The notes below the pieces were generated by a model. The model was not told the origin of the DNA. It ran no database searches and saw nothing but the letters and a program-made list of their open reading frames with translations. From the NCBI GenBank assembly GCA_016199985.1, contig JACQFQ010000043.1, positions 217,922 through 281,921 of the forward strand: DNA of 64,000 bases, written 5' to 3'. The first letter of the stretch is position 1; each line of letters begins with the position of its first letter. The stretch is from Verrucomicrobiota bacterium (lineage in GTDB: Bacteria > Verrucomicrobiota > Verrucomicrobiia > Limisphaerales > UBA11320). This document shows positions 17,681 to 24,639 of this stretch, piece by piece. The translations under genes were made by a program, and so were the position numbers.

Positions 17681-17973
17681 CGCCAACTCTTCCAGAGCGT
17701 CGCCAGTGATCGGGCGAGGGAGGTGATTGTGGCGAGTTTGTGGACTAAACCGGATGGCTCCTGTTTCCGCGTTTGCCACAGGGAGAGCAGCGGCTCCAGT
17801 GCGGCCCATCCGGATCGCGTCTTGCGGGCAACGGCGATGCCCAAGTCCGCCCATTCCGCAACCGGGCGGAGGTTCTGTGCTTCCTTCGCGAGCACCGACC
17901 GGTGAGTTCCGCTGCGCTGCAGCAGGGCGGCCTTGTGCTGCCGGCGCCGGGTCAGTTGTCCGTTCGCAAACAT
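17677..17973 (-). CDS. Hypothetical basic protein in DUF883-holin operon (YqjK-like position)
   Basis: A 98-residue, Arg/Lys-rich protein (MFANGQLTRRRQHKAALLQR at the start) ending in a long amphipathic helix. Its start lies inside the 3' end of the holin-like gene (22-bp overlap in another frame), which implies coupled translation. It occupies the position of the third gene in yqjC/D/E/K-type clusters, where a small basic protein follows a DUF883 and a holin-like protein. Sequence similarity to YqjK is not something I can claim. The overlap and the intact frame support a real gene. Confidence 0.6.
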   Translation of the reverse strand: MFANGQLTRRRQHKAALLQRSGTHRSVLAKEAQNLRPVAEWADLGIAVARKTRSGWAALEPLLSLWQTRKQEPSGLVHKLATITSLARSLATLWKSWR

Positions 17974-18344
17974 TCGCGGTCTTTCTTGAGTTCTTCGACC
18001 GTGCCGGCGAAGGCGCTTTCGGCTTTGAGCCGTGATTGCAAGGCCCGCCACGCCAGCACGGTGCCCACGAGATACACGGCGCTCAGGATGGCGAGCGCGA
18101 CCAGCCGTCCGTGCTCCCAGAACAGGATGACGACGGTGAAAGTCCCGAGTGTGATCGTCATCATGCCGAAAGCGGCGACGGCCGCGGCGCAGAGGATCGC
18201 CTCCACGACCCGGCACTTTTCCTCCTGCAACTCGACGGCAAACAGCTCCACCCGGTTCTGCGCTGACGCCAGCAGAGTATCGAGGATGCGTTTCAGGGAT
18301 ACACAGACGCCCGGTTTCGTTTCAGTGCCTTCGCTCATGCTCAC
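17952..18344 (-). CDS. Holin-like inner-membrane protein (Phage_holin_3_6 / YqjE-like)
   Basis: A 130-residue protein. An amphipathic N-terminus (LKRILDTLLASAQNRVELFA, then VELQEEKCR) precedes two membrane helices (about residues 50-75 and 82-105) and a charged C-terminal tail. This pattern matches the phage holin family PF07332, whose chromosomal members (YqjE-like) are not lytic and are linked to membrane or stress proteins. It starts right after the DUF883 gene and overlaps the next gene, so the three form one transcript. Confidence 0.85.
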   Translation of the reverse strand: MSMSEGTETKPGVCVSLKRILDTLLASAQNRVELFAVELQEEKCRVVEAILCAAAVAAFGMMTITLGTFTVVILFWEHGRLVALAILSAVYLVGTVLAWRALQSRLKAESAFAGTVEELKKDRECLRTDN

Positions 18345-18641
18345 TCACTTTCTGGTGACAAGCACTCCGATGAGCAAGCCGACTCCAAATGCGACGCCGA
18401 TTGATTGGTAGGGATGCTCGCGAATGGTCCTGTCGGCCGCTTTCGCGCCATCGCGAGCTTTCTCTTCCAAGCGGTGGCAGGTGCGTTTGGCGCCGTCGAG
18501 CGCGTCGGTAAGGCGTTCGCGAACTTCCAGGGCTTTGTCGCCCACAGCGTCCTTGGTGGCGTGCAGCAGATCTTCGGAGTCGCGGACGATGCGTTTGAGA
18601 TCGGTTACAAGTCTGTCAGTGTTGAGTTCGGTGGTATTCAT
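18345..18641 (-). CDS. DUF883 family membrane-anchored protein (ElaB/YqjD-like)
   Basis: A 98-residue protein with a long N-terminal coiled region (DLKRIVRDSEDLLHATKDAV), a helical middle and one C-terminal membrane helix following the signature IREHPYQSIGVAFGVGLLIG. ElaB/YqjD proteins bind ribosomes and sit in the inner membrane in stationary phase; here that role is only inferred. It is the first gene of a three-gene operon with the holin-like and basic proteins. The 140 bp upstream hold no other gene. Confidence 0.88.
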   Translation of the reverse strand: MNTTELNTDRLVTDLKRIVRDSEDLLHATKDAVGDKALEVRERLTDALDGAKRTCHRLEEKARDGAKAADRTIREHPYQSIGVAFGVGLLIGVLVTRK

Positions 18642-18783
18642 ATCGGTGTTCTTGTTTCGGTTTCAGTTCGGCGCGACTCAAGCCGTCGCATCGCCCTCTC
18701 ACATTCCACCTGGCGTACGAAGCTGGCTGCGCGGGAATTGTCAATGGCTGGCCTGAAATTGAGGCAACGCACTCGGGCACGGT

Positions 18784-19482
18784 TCAGTGGCATCGGCCGT
18801 TTTCGCCGCTGGTGAGCGATGGATGGGGGCTGAGGAATGGAATCCCGAGCTCGAGGCCGCGCATGATCAAGAGCACGGCCATCAGAAACACCGCAAGACG
18901 TGTGACGCTGCCCAGGGGGAGGCGCCAGCGCGGTGTGAAACGTTGTCCGCCAAAGTGGAGGGTGAGCATTACCGGCCAAGTCCCCAAACCGAAAAGCGCC
19001 ATGTAACCCGCTCCTGTGAACGGATGTCCAGTGGCAGTGGCTCCCGCAGCGGCCACATAAACGAGACCGCAGGGAAGAAGGCCGTTGAGCGCGCCCAGGG
19101 ATGCATGTGAGGCCAGGGAGTCGCGGAGGAAAAGCCTTCCCATGGCGGCTTTCAACCCATTCACCCCTCTTACCACAGGCAAGGCGAAAAGCGCCTTCGC
19201 CGGCAGCAGCAGGCACGCGAGGAGGAAGCCGCCGAGCGCAATGGAAAGCCAGCGCTGGAAACCCGAGAGCGCGGCGGCATGGCCAATCAATCCGAATGTC
19301 AGGCCGAGCGCGCAATATGCCAGCACTCGGCCGGCATGATAAAACAGGCGCCCCGCGGATTCGCGCCTCGTGCGGGGCCGGGCTTTCGCCAACGCCAGGA
19401 CAAGAGGGCCGCACATGCCGGCGCAATGCAGACTGCCGGCAAAGCCGAGTAGAAAGGCGGTCCAGGGTTGCATGGCCGTCAA
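18784..19482 (-). CDS. SafE/DsbD-like membrane protein linked to cbb3 oxidase assembly
   Basis: A 232-residue polytopic protein with six or so hydrophobic helices. It has a paired cysteine motif near the N-terminus (LHCAGMCGPLVLAL) and GLLPCGLVYVA in the middle, features of the sulfite-exporter TauE/SafE (DsbD_2, PF13386) family. Members in cco gene clusters are thought to help copper or haem delivery to cbb3 oxidase, sometimes annotated CcoS-linked or thiol-disulfide transporters. It is the last gene of the operon and overlaps the fixH stop by 4 bp. Substrate not determinable from sequence. Confidence 0.88.
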   Translation of the reverse strand: MTAMQPWTAFLLGFAGSLHCAGMCGPLVLALAKARPRTRRESAGRLFYHAGRVLAYCALGLTFGLIGHAAALSGFQRWLSIALGGFLLACLLLPAKALFALPVVRGVNGLKAAMGRLFLRDSLASHASLGALNGLLPCGLVYVAAAGATATGHPFTGAGYMALFGLGTWPVMLTLHFGGQRFTPRWRLPLGSVTRLAVFLMAVLLIMRGLELGIPFLSPHPSLTSGENGRCH

Positions 19483-20003
19483 TTTGCGCCGGCGGCGGGC
19501 AGCGCCGTGAGCCCGGCGCTGGATTCATCGACGACAATCAATTGTTCGAAGAAGTATTCTGCTCCCGCCTGTTTCCACTGGACGCGCACCTTCCACAAGC
19601 CGCCGCGCAAGGCGGACGTGCCCAGTCTCTGATGTCCCGCGGCATCCAGGACAAGCGGAACGTTCACATCCAGCCCAGCGTTGGAAGGTCGATAAAAGTG
19701 GATTTGGCCGACGGGGGGCGGCGAGAGGTGACCCGCGGGCAGTTGCAATGTAATCTCGTGAAGCGAGGCATCGTGCTGAAGGAGCACTTCCCCACGAAAA
19801 GCCGCGGTGCGATTGAGGCGGTCGAGTTGGCGTTGGAAGCGCACCTCCTGCTCGTAATAGTCGATTCCCACCAAGTCCGTCTTCTGTCGCATGGCAAAGC
19901 ATGTCCAGGCGGCCAGAGCGGAGGCAAAGATGACGAACCAGCAAATGATGGCGTAGGGCCAGAGATTGCGGGCGGGAACGGCGGAGGTGTTCATGAGAAT
20001 CAT
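19479..20003 (-). CDS. ccoH: FixH/CcoH family protein
   Basis: A 174-residue protein with one N-terminal membrane helix (LWPYAIICWFVIFASALAAW) and a periplasmic Ig-like domain (FixH, PF05751). The conserved DYYEQEVRFQRQLDRLN segment lies just after the helix and the strand GGLWKVRVQW near the end. FixH/CcoH is needed for cbb3 oxidase assembly, probably for copper insertion. Its start overlaps the ccoG stop and its stop overlaps the SafE-like start. The likely start is Met 4 (MNTSAVPARN). Confidence 0.9.
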   Translation of the reverse strand: MILMNTSAVPARNLWPYAIICWFVIFASALAAWTCFAMRQKTDLVGIDYYEQEVRFQRQLDRLNRTAAFRGEVLLQHDASLHEITLQLPAGHLSPPPVGQIHFYRPSNAGLDVNVPLVLDAAGHQRLGTSALRGGLWKVRVQWKQAGAEYFFEQLIVVDESSAGLTALPAAGAN

Positions 20004-21469
20004 TTTCGCGGGCCGACAAAGCTGGTATTCACGGTTTCGAGAAGTTTGCTGTTTGAATACACTCCCAGTTTGAGTTTCGTGCCGCTGCCGGCGAGCGTGG
20101 CAGGATCGAGTTCAATCAGGACGGAGGTTTGCGCCAGGTTATCCCTGGGCACGATAAAAGGGAGCGCTCCCATGATGCGGACTGTCCCGGAACGGTTCTC
20201 CAAACGAAGTTCTATCGGCAGGTCGCGCGCGGTCTTGTTGATGACCTTCATCGTGTAAAGATTCTCGATTCTCCCGTCCGCGGTGACCTGGAAAAGCGCG
20301 CCGGGGGCGCGTAACAGCGTCGTGCCGACTTCGGCGCGGGTGAACACAAGGAAGAGGAACAAGGCGATGAGCGCGACGAGAATGCCCGCATACAGTTTCA
20401 TGCGCGCGGTGAAGCGCTGAGGCTCCCCGTGCTCGATATTGTTCAAGGAGGCGAAGCGGACGAGTCCGCGGGGCCGTCCCACCTTGTCCATGATGGCATC
20501 GCAGGCGTCGATGCAGGCGGTGCAGTTCACGCATTCCATCTGAGTGCCGTTGCGGATGTCGATTCCTGTCGGGCAGACGGCGACGCATTGACGGCACGCC
20601 ACGCAATCGCCGAGCCCGAGCGCTGCGCGCTGCGCCGGGGGTTGATTGCGGAGAAGCGGGGAACGTTTCTCGCCGCGTTTGTGATCGTAGGCGACGACCA
20701 GCGAGTTTTCGTCGAGCATCGCGGATTGGAACCGCCCGTAGGGACAGATAAAGGTGCAGGCCTGTTCACGGAAGCGCGCGAAGATGGCGTAAAACAGCAA
20801 CGTGAAAAGGACCATGAACGTCAGCCCGACGAGATGATGGCGCGGGTCGTCAAACTGGGTCGCGAGGAGTCGCTCGCTGCCAATGATGTAGGCGAGCAAT
20901 GTGTTGCCGACCACGAAGGAGAGGACGAGGAAGAGGATCTGCTTGAGCAGCTTTTTGAAGAGTTTTCGCGCGTTCCACGGCGCGGCATCCAGGGTTCGCT
21001 GCTCGTGCGCATCGCCTTCGATGAGATATTCAATTTTGCGAAAAACCATCTCCATCATCACTGTTTGCGGACACGCCCATCCGCACCACAACCGCCCGAA
21101 AGCGGCGGTGAAAACGATGATGCCCGTGATGAACACCAGCATCGCAACGGCGAAGATGACGAAATCCTGCGGCCAGAAAATCCGCCCCAGGATCGAAAAG
21201 CGGCGTTCCATGATGTTGAGCAAAAGGAGCGGGTTGCCCTGGATGCGAATCCATGGACCCGCGAACATGACCGTGATCAACGCGAAGGCGAACCACGCCC
21301 GCCGCCAGTGCCACTTCCCGGACGGCTTCTTCGGGTGAAGCCATCGACGGTTGCCCTGCGGGTCGGCAGTGGCGAGATGATCACGAAAATCGTTCCAGTC
21401 AATGTCCTGCGCGACGCCGTGCCGCGCGGGCGATGAAGGCTCTGGAGGCTGGCTCATGACTGCGTTCAC
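20000..21469 (-). CDS. ccoG: Cytochrome c oxidase accessory protein CcoG (polyferredoxin)
   Basis: A 489-residue membrane protein with five or so helices and two 4Fe-4S motifs: CVACRQCVAVCPTGIDIR and CVNCTACIDACDAIM. An extra cysteine motif FGRLWCGWACPQTVMMEM lies in a loop. The N-terminal NRRWLHPKKPSGKWHWRR and a C-terminal Ig-like FixG domain (about 380-489) fit CcoG/FixG. Known role: reduction or handling of copper during cbb3 assembly. A 27-bp gap separates it from ccoP, and it is coupled to ccoH by a 4-bp overlap. Confidence 0.95.
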   Translation of the reverse strand: MNAVMSQPPEPSSPARHGVAQDIDWNDFRDHLATADPQGNRRWLHPKKPSGKWHWRRAWFAFALITVMFAGPWIRIQGNPLLLLNIMERRFSILGRIFWPQDFVIFAVAMLVFITGIIVFTAAFGRLWCGWACPQTVMMEMVFRKIEYLIEGDAHEQRTLDAAPWNARKLFKKLLKQILFLVLSFVVGNTLLAYIIGSERLLATQFDDPRHHLVGLTFMVLFTLLFYAIFARFREQACTFICPYGRFQSAMLDENSLVVAYDHKRGEKRSPLLRNQPPAQRAALGLGDCVACRQCVAVCPTGIDIRNGTQMECVNCTACIDACDAIMDKVGRPRGLVRFASLNNIEHGEPQRFTARMKLYAGILVALIALFLFLVFTRAEVGTTLLRAPGALFQVTADGRIENLYTMKVINKTARDLPIELRLENRSGTVRIMGALPFIVPRDNLAQTSVLIELDPATLAGSGTKLKLGVYSNSKLLETVNTSFVGPRK

Positions 21470-21496
21470 AACGCGCGTTGACGAGGAATCCGCCCG

Positions 21497-22081
21497 TTAC
21501 TCGAAGATGTCTGGTTTTGCGGGCCCGGCCTGGTCTTCCCGAATCTTCGGATTCGGCGGGGTCGTGCCACGCAGGGTGTAGATGTAACTGGCGACGGCCT
21601 GGATTTCGTTTGGCTTTAGCACGCCGCGCCAGGTCAACATCCCTTTCTCCGGCACGCCGTTGATGATGGTCTTGAGGTTATCAATGTAGTTGGACCCATG
21701 AATCCAGTAGTCATCGCAGAGATTGGGCCCCACGAGCCCCCCGCCGTCCGCGCGATGGCACGGGGCGCAGAGGGCGCCGAATGTCTGTCTCCCTTGCGCC
21801 AGCACCGCGGGATCCTGCGACGGCGTGAGCGACCCGAGGTTCGCCTCGAACTTTCCGATGGCCTCCGCCTTGATCTTCTCGCCGGCGGCACGCTCCTTTT
21901 CGTACTCGGCGATTTGCAGGTCGCCTGCTTTGAGGACGTGGTAGTACGTCATGTAAAACACCCCAAAGGCGATGCTGAGGTAAAACAACCACACCCACCA
22001 GCGGGGCAGGTTGTTGTCCAGTTCCCTGATGCCGTCCGCTTCGTGATCAAGCAACAGCGGATCGCGAGATGGTTCATTCAT
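21497..22081 (-). CDS. ccoP: cbb3 oxidase subunit III (CcoP), monohaem form
   Basis: A 194-residue protein. The CcoP N-terminal signature IRELDNNLPRWWVWLFYLSI carries one membrane helix, followed by a linker and one class I cytochrome c domain. That domain has CAPCH near residue 105 and an axial Met region around GMLTWRGVLKPNEI. Usual CcoP subunits are near 300 residues and carry two haems; only one CxxCH is present here. The domain transfers electrons from soluble cytochrome c to the CcoO/CcoN haems. It overlaps ccoQ by 8 bp. Confidence 0.93.
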   Translation of the reverse strand: MNEPSRDPLLLDHEADGIRELDNNLPRWWVWLFYLSIAFGVFYMTYYHVLKAGDLQIAEYEKERAAGEKIKAEAIGKFEANLGSLTPSQDPAVLAQGRQTFGALCAPCHRADGGGLVGPNLCDDYWIHGSNYIDNLKTIINGVPEKGMLTWRGVLKPNEIQAVASYIYTLRGTTPPNPKIREDQAGPAKPDIFE

Positions 22082-22271
22082 GTTTGGAAGCTCCCTTCGT
22101 CGAGTCGCGCTCGCTGTCCTCCAGCGGTAGAGCGCTCATGGATTTAAGAAATGATTCCTTAAGAAGGCAGGCGCGCACGAATGCGACGCCGAACACGAGG
22201 AAAAACAAGCAGACGGAAATCGCGCCGTAAAGCCCGACGCCGCCAATTTCGCGAAGCACGTTTTGAATCAT
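22074..22271 (-). CDS. ccoQ: cbb3 oxidase small subunit CcoQ
   Basis: A 65-residue single-helix protein: a hydrophobic segment (GLYGAISVCLFFLVFGVAFV) then a charged tail. Its size, topology and position between ccoNO and ccoP identify it as CcoQ/FixQ. CcoQ stabilises the core complex. It lies 8 bp after ccoNO and overlaps ccoP. Confidence 0.8.
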   Translation of the reverse strand: MIQNVLREIGGVGLYGAISVCLFFLVFGVAFVRACLLKESFLKSMSALPLEDSERDSTKGASKHE

Positions 22272-22279
22272 AGGTGGCC

Positions 22280-24448
22280 TTAATTGTTCAACGATGCCGT
22301 CTTCGTCGCCGGCGGGGTCGCTGGCGCCGCCGCCTTGATGTCCGTGCCGAGCCGTTGGAGGTAGGCGATGAGCGAGATGATTTCCGTGTCCGCAGGCGCG
22401 TTGGTGATGGAGCCTTGCTTAAGGTTGGCCACTACTTTCGCCGCCTGCGCCCACATGTCCTTTTGCGCGCCTCCGTTCTCGAACCCTTTCGGATACGGCA
22501 CCCCGGTCTTGCGCAAGGCGCCGATCCGGGCCGGCAACGAGTTGGTATCGATCTTTTGAGTCAGCAGCCACGAGTAACGAGGCATGATGGAACCGGGCGA
22601 CGTGAGGCGCGGGTCATCGAGGTGGTTGTAATGCCAGGCATCGGGATATTTTCCGCCCTCGCGATGAAGATCGGGGCCCGTGCGTTTGGATCCCCATAAA
22701 AAAGGATGATCGTAGATGAACTCGCCGGCTTTCGAGTAATCGCCGTAGCGCTCGGTCTCGCTGCGGAAAGGGCGGATCATTTGCGAGTGACATCCCACGC
22801 AGCCTTCGCGGATGTAAATGTCGCGGCCCAGCACTTCCAGCGGCGTATAAGGCTTCACGCTGGCGATGGTCGGAACGTTGTCCCTGATGAGATACATCGG
22901 GATGATTTCGACCAGGCCGCCGATGAGGATGGCCAGGAGTGATAACGCGGTGAAGAGCACTGGCTTGGCCTCCAGCCACCTGTGGCCCCAGGGAGCCTTG
23001 CCGTGCGGGGCTTCGTTCTGGGCCGCTCGCGGCGCCGCTTGCACCTCCTGCTCGGGGACGAACTGGCCGCTTTTCGCCGTCTTCCACAGATTGAAAGCCA
23101 TGAGGACCGCGCCAACGATGTAAAGCGAGCCGCCGAGGGCGCGCAATCGATACATCGGGAGAATGTTCAACACCGTCTCCAGAAAATTCGGATACTGCAT
23201 GAAGCCTTCGTGATTGAATTGTTTCCACATCAGACCCTGGGTAATGCCGCTCCAATACATCGGCACGACGTAGAACATCATTCCGAGCAGCGCGACCCAG
23301 AAATGCCAGTTCGCCAGTTTTACCGACCAGAGCTTTGTGTTGTAGAGGCGCGGGATAAGCCAGTAGAGCACGCTGAAGGTGAGGAAGCCGTTCCAGCCCA
23401 GCGCCCCGGTGTGGACATGCGCGATGGTCCAGTCGGTGTAATGCGAGAGCGAGTTCACCGACTTGATGGCGAGCATCGGGCCTTCCAGCGTCGCCATGCC
23501 ATAGGCCGTCAGGGCGACCACCATGAATTTGAGCATGGGATCCTGGCGAACCTTGTCCCATGCGCCCCGCAAGGTCAGCAGACCATTGAGCATGCCTCCC
23601 CACGATGGCGCGATGAGCATGATCGAAAACACCATGCCCAGCGACTGCGCCCAGTCTGGCAAAGCGGTATAGAGCAGATGATGAGGTCCAGCCCAGATGT
23701 AGATAAAAATAAGTCCCCAGAAATGAATGATGGAGAGCCGATAGCTGAACACAGGGCGATCCGCCGCCTTGGGCAGGAAATAGTACATCAGCCCGAGGTA
23801 AGGCGTGGTGAGAAAGAACGCCACGGCATTGTGGCCGTACCACCACTGCATGAGAGCGTCCTGCACGCCGGCGTAAATGGAATAGCTCTTGAACGGCCCG
23901 GCGGGGACCGCCAGCGAATTGCCGATGTGGAGCACGGCCACCGTGATCGCCGTTGCGATGTAGAACCAGATGGCGACGTAGAGATGTTTCTCGCGTCGCT
24001 TGAGAATGGTTCCCAGCAGGTTAATCGTGAATGCGACCCACACCACCGTGATGGCGATGTCGATGGGCCATTCGAGTTCCGCGTATTCCTTGCTGCTCGT
24101 GAGGCCGAGCGGCAGCGTGACGGCGGCGCTCACAATGATGGCCTGCCAGCCCCAGAAGTTCACCCAGCTCAGGAAATCCGAAAACATCCGCGCCTTGCAG
24201 AGCCGTTGCAGCGAATAGTAGATGCCCATGAACATGCCGTTGCCCACGAACGCGAAAATGACGGCGTTCGTGTGAAGCGGACGAAGCCGCCCGAACGTGG
24301 TGTATTGCAGGTTGAGGTTCAGGTCCGGCCAGAACAACTGGCAGGCGATCAGCAGTCCCGCGCTGAATCCCACCAACCCCCAGATTACGGTGGCGATGGC
24401 GAAGGCGCGGACAACTCGGTTGTCGTATTTGAATGTTTCTACGTTCAT
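22280..24448 (-). CDS. ccoNO: Fused cbb3 oxidase subunits I and II (CcoN-CcoO)
   Basis: A 722-residue fusion. CcoN (about residues 1-470) has twelve or so helices and the haem/copper ligands seen in LRPLHTNAVIFAFVGNG, WWYGHNAVAFFLT, GPHHLLYTALPDW and TDWTIAHVHTGALGWNG. CcoO (about 515-722) has one helix followed by a monohaem c domain with CVGCHSQMIRPF and an axial Met in GSIMPRYSW. The complex reduces O2 to water with high affinity and pumps protons. Fusion of the two subunits is known in several phyla. The start overlaps the ccoS stop by 4 bp. Confidence 0.97.
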   Translation of the reverse strand: MNVETFKYDNRVVRAFAIATVIWGLVGFSAGLLIACQLFWPDLNLNLQYTTFGRLRPLHTNAVIFAFVGNGMFMGIYYSLQRLCKARMFSDFLSWVNFWGWQAIIVSAAVTLPLGLTSSKEYAELEWPIDIAITVVWVAFTINLLGTILKRREKHLYVAIWFYIATAITVAVLHIGNSLAVPAGPFKSYSIYAGVQDALMQWWYGHNAVAFFLTTPYLGLMYYFLPKAADRPVFSYRLSIIHFWGLIFIYIWAGPHHLLYTALPDWAQSLGMVFSIMLIAPSWGGMLNGLLTLRGAWDKVRQDPMLKFMVVALTAYGMATLEGPMLAIKSVNSLSHYTDWTIAHVHTGALGWNGFLTFSVLYWLIPRLYNTKLWSVKLANWHFWVALLGMMFYVVPMYWSGITQGLMWKQFNHEGFMQYPNFLETVLNILPMYRLRALGGSLYIVGAVLMAFNLWKTAKSGQFVPEQEVQAAPRAAQNEAPHGKAPWGHRWLEAKPVLFTALSLLAILIGGLVEIIPMYLIRDNVPTIASVKPYTPLEVLGRDIYIREGCVGCHSQMIRPFRSETERYGDYSKAGEFIYDHPFLWGSKRTGPDLHREGGKYPDAWHYNHLDDPRLTSPGSIMPRYSWLLTQKIDTNSLPARIGALRKTGVPYPKGFENGGAQKDMWAQAAKVVANLKQGSITNAPADTEIISLIAYLQRLGTDIKAAAPATPPATKTASLNN

Positions 24449-24639
24449 GGATTCTGTTTTGCCGGTTTCTTTGGGATTGTGTCCGTGTCGCGATGCGCCG
24501 GGGGTTCCTCCATCAAGACACGCATCGACGGAGTAAAAGTGTCTTCGTATTGACCGGATCGCACCGCCCAGATGAAGGCCACGAGAAACGTCGTGGCGAT
24601 GGCGAGGCTGGCGAAGATCAGCAGGACGAGAACGCTCAT
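24445..24639 (-). CDS. ccoS: cbb3 oxidase maturation protein CcoS
   Basis: A 64-residue protein with one N-terminal membrane helix (MSVLVLLIFASLAIATTFLV) followed by the CcoS hallmark AFIWAVRSGQYEDTFTPSMR. CcoS/FixS is required for cofactor loading of cbb3 oxidase. It overlaps ccoI upstream and ccoNO downstream by 4 bp each. Confidence 0.92.
   Translation of the reverse strand: MSVLVLLIFASLAIATTFLVAFIWAVRSGQYEDTFTPSMRVLMEEPPAHRDTDTIPKKPAKQNP

Noticed and set aside
22982..24553. 523-codon + strand frame across ccoNO
   Set aside because: Shadow of the oxidase gene; His/Arg-rich random-like product.
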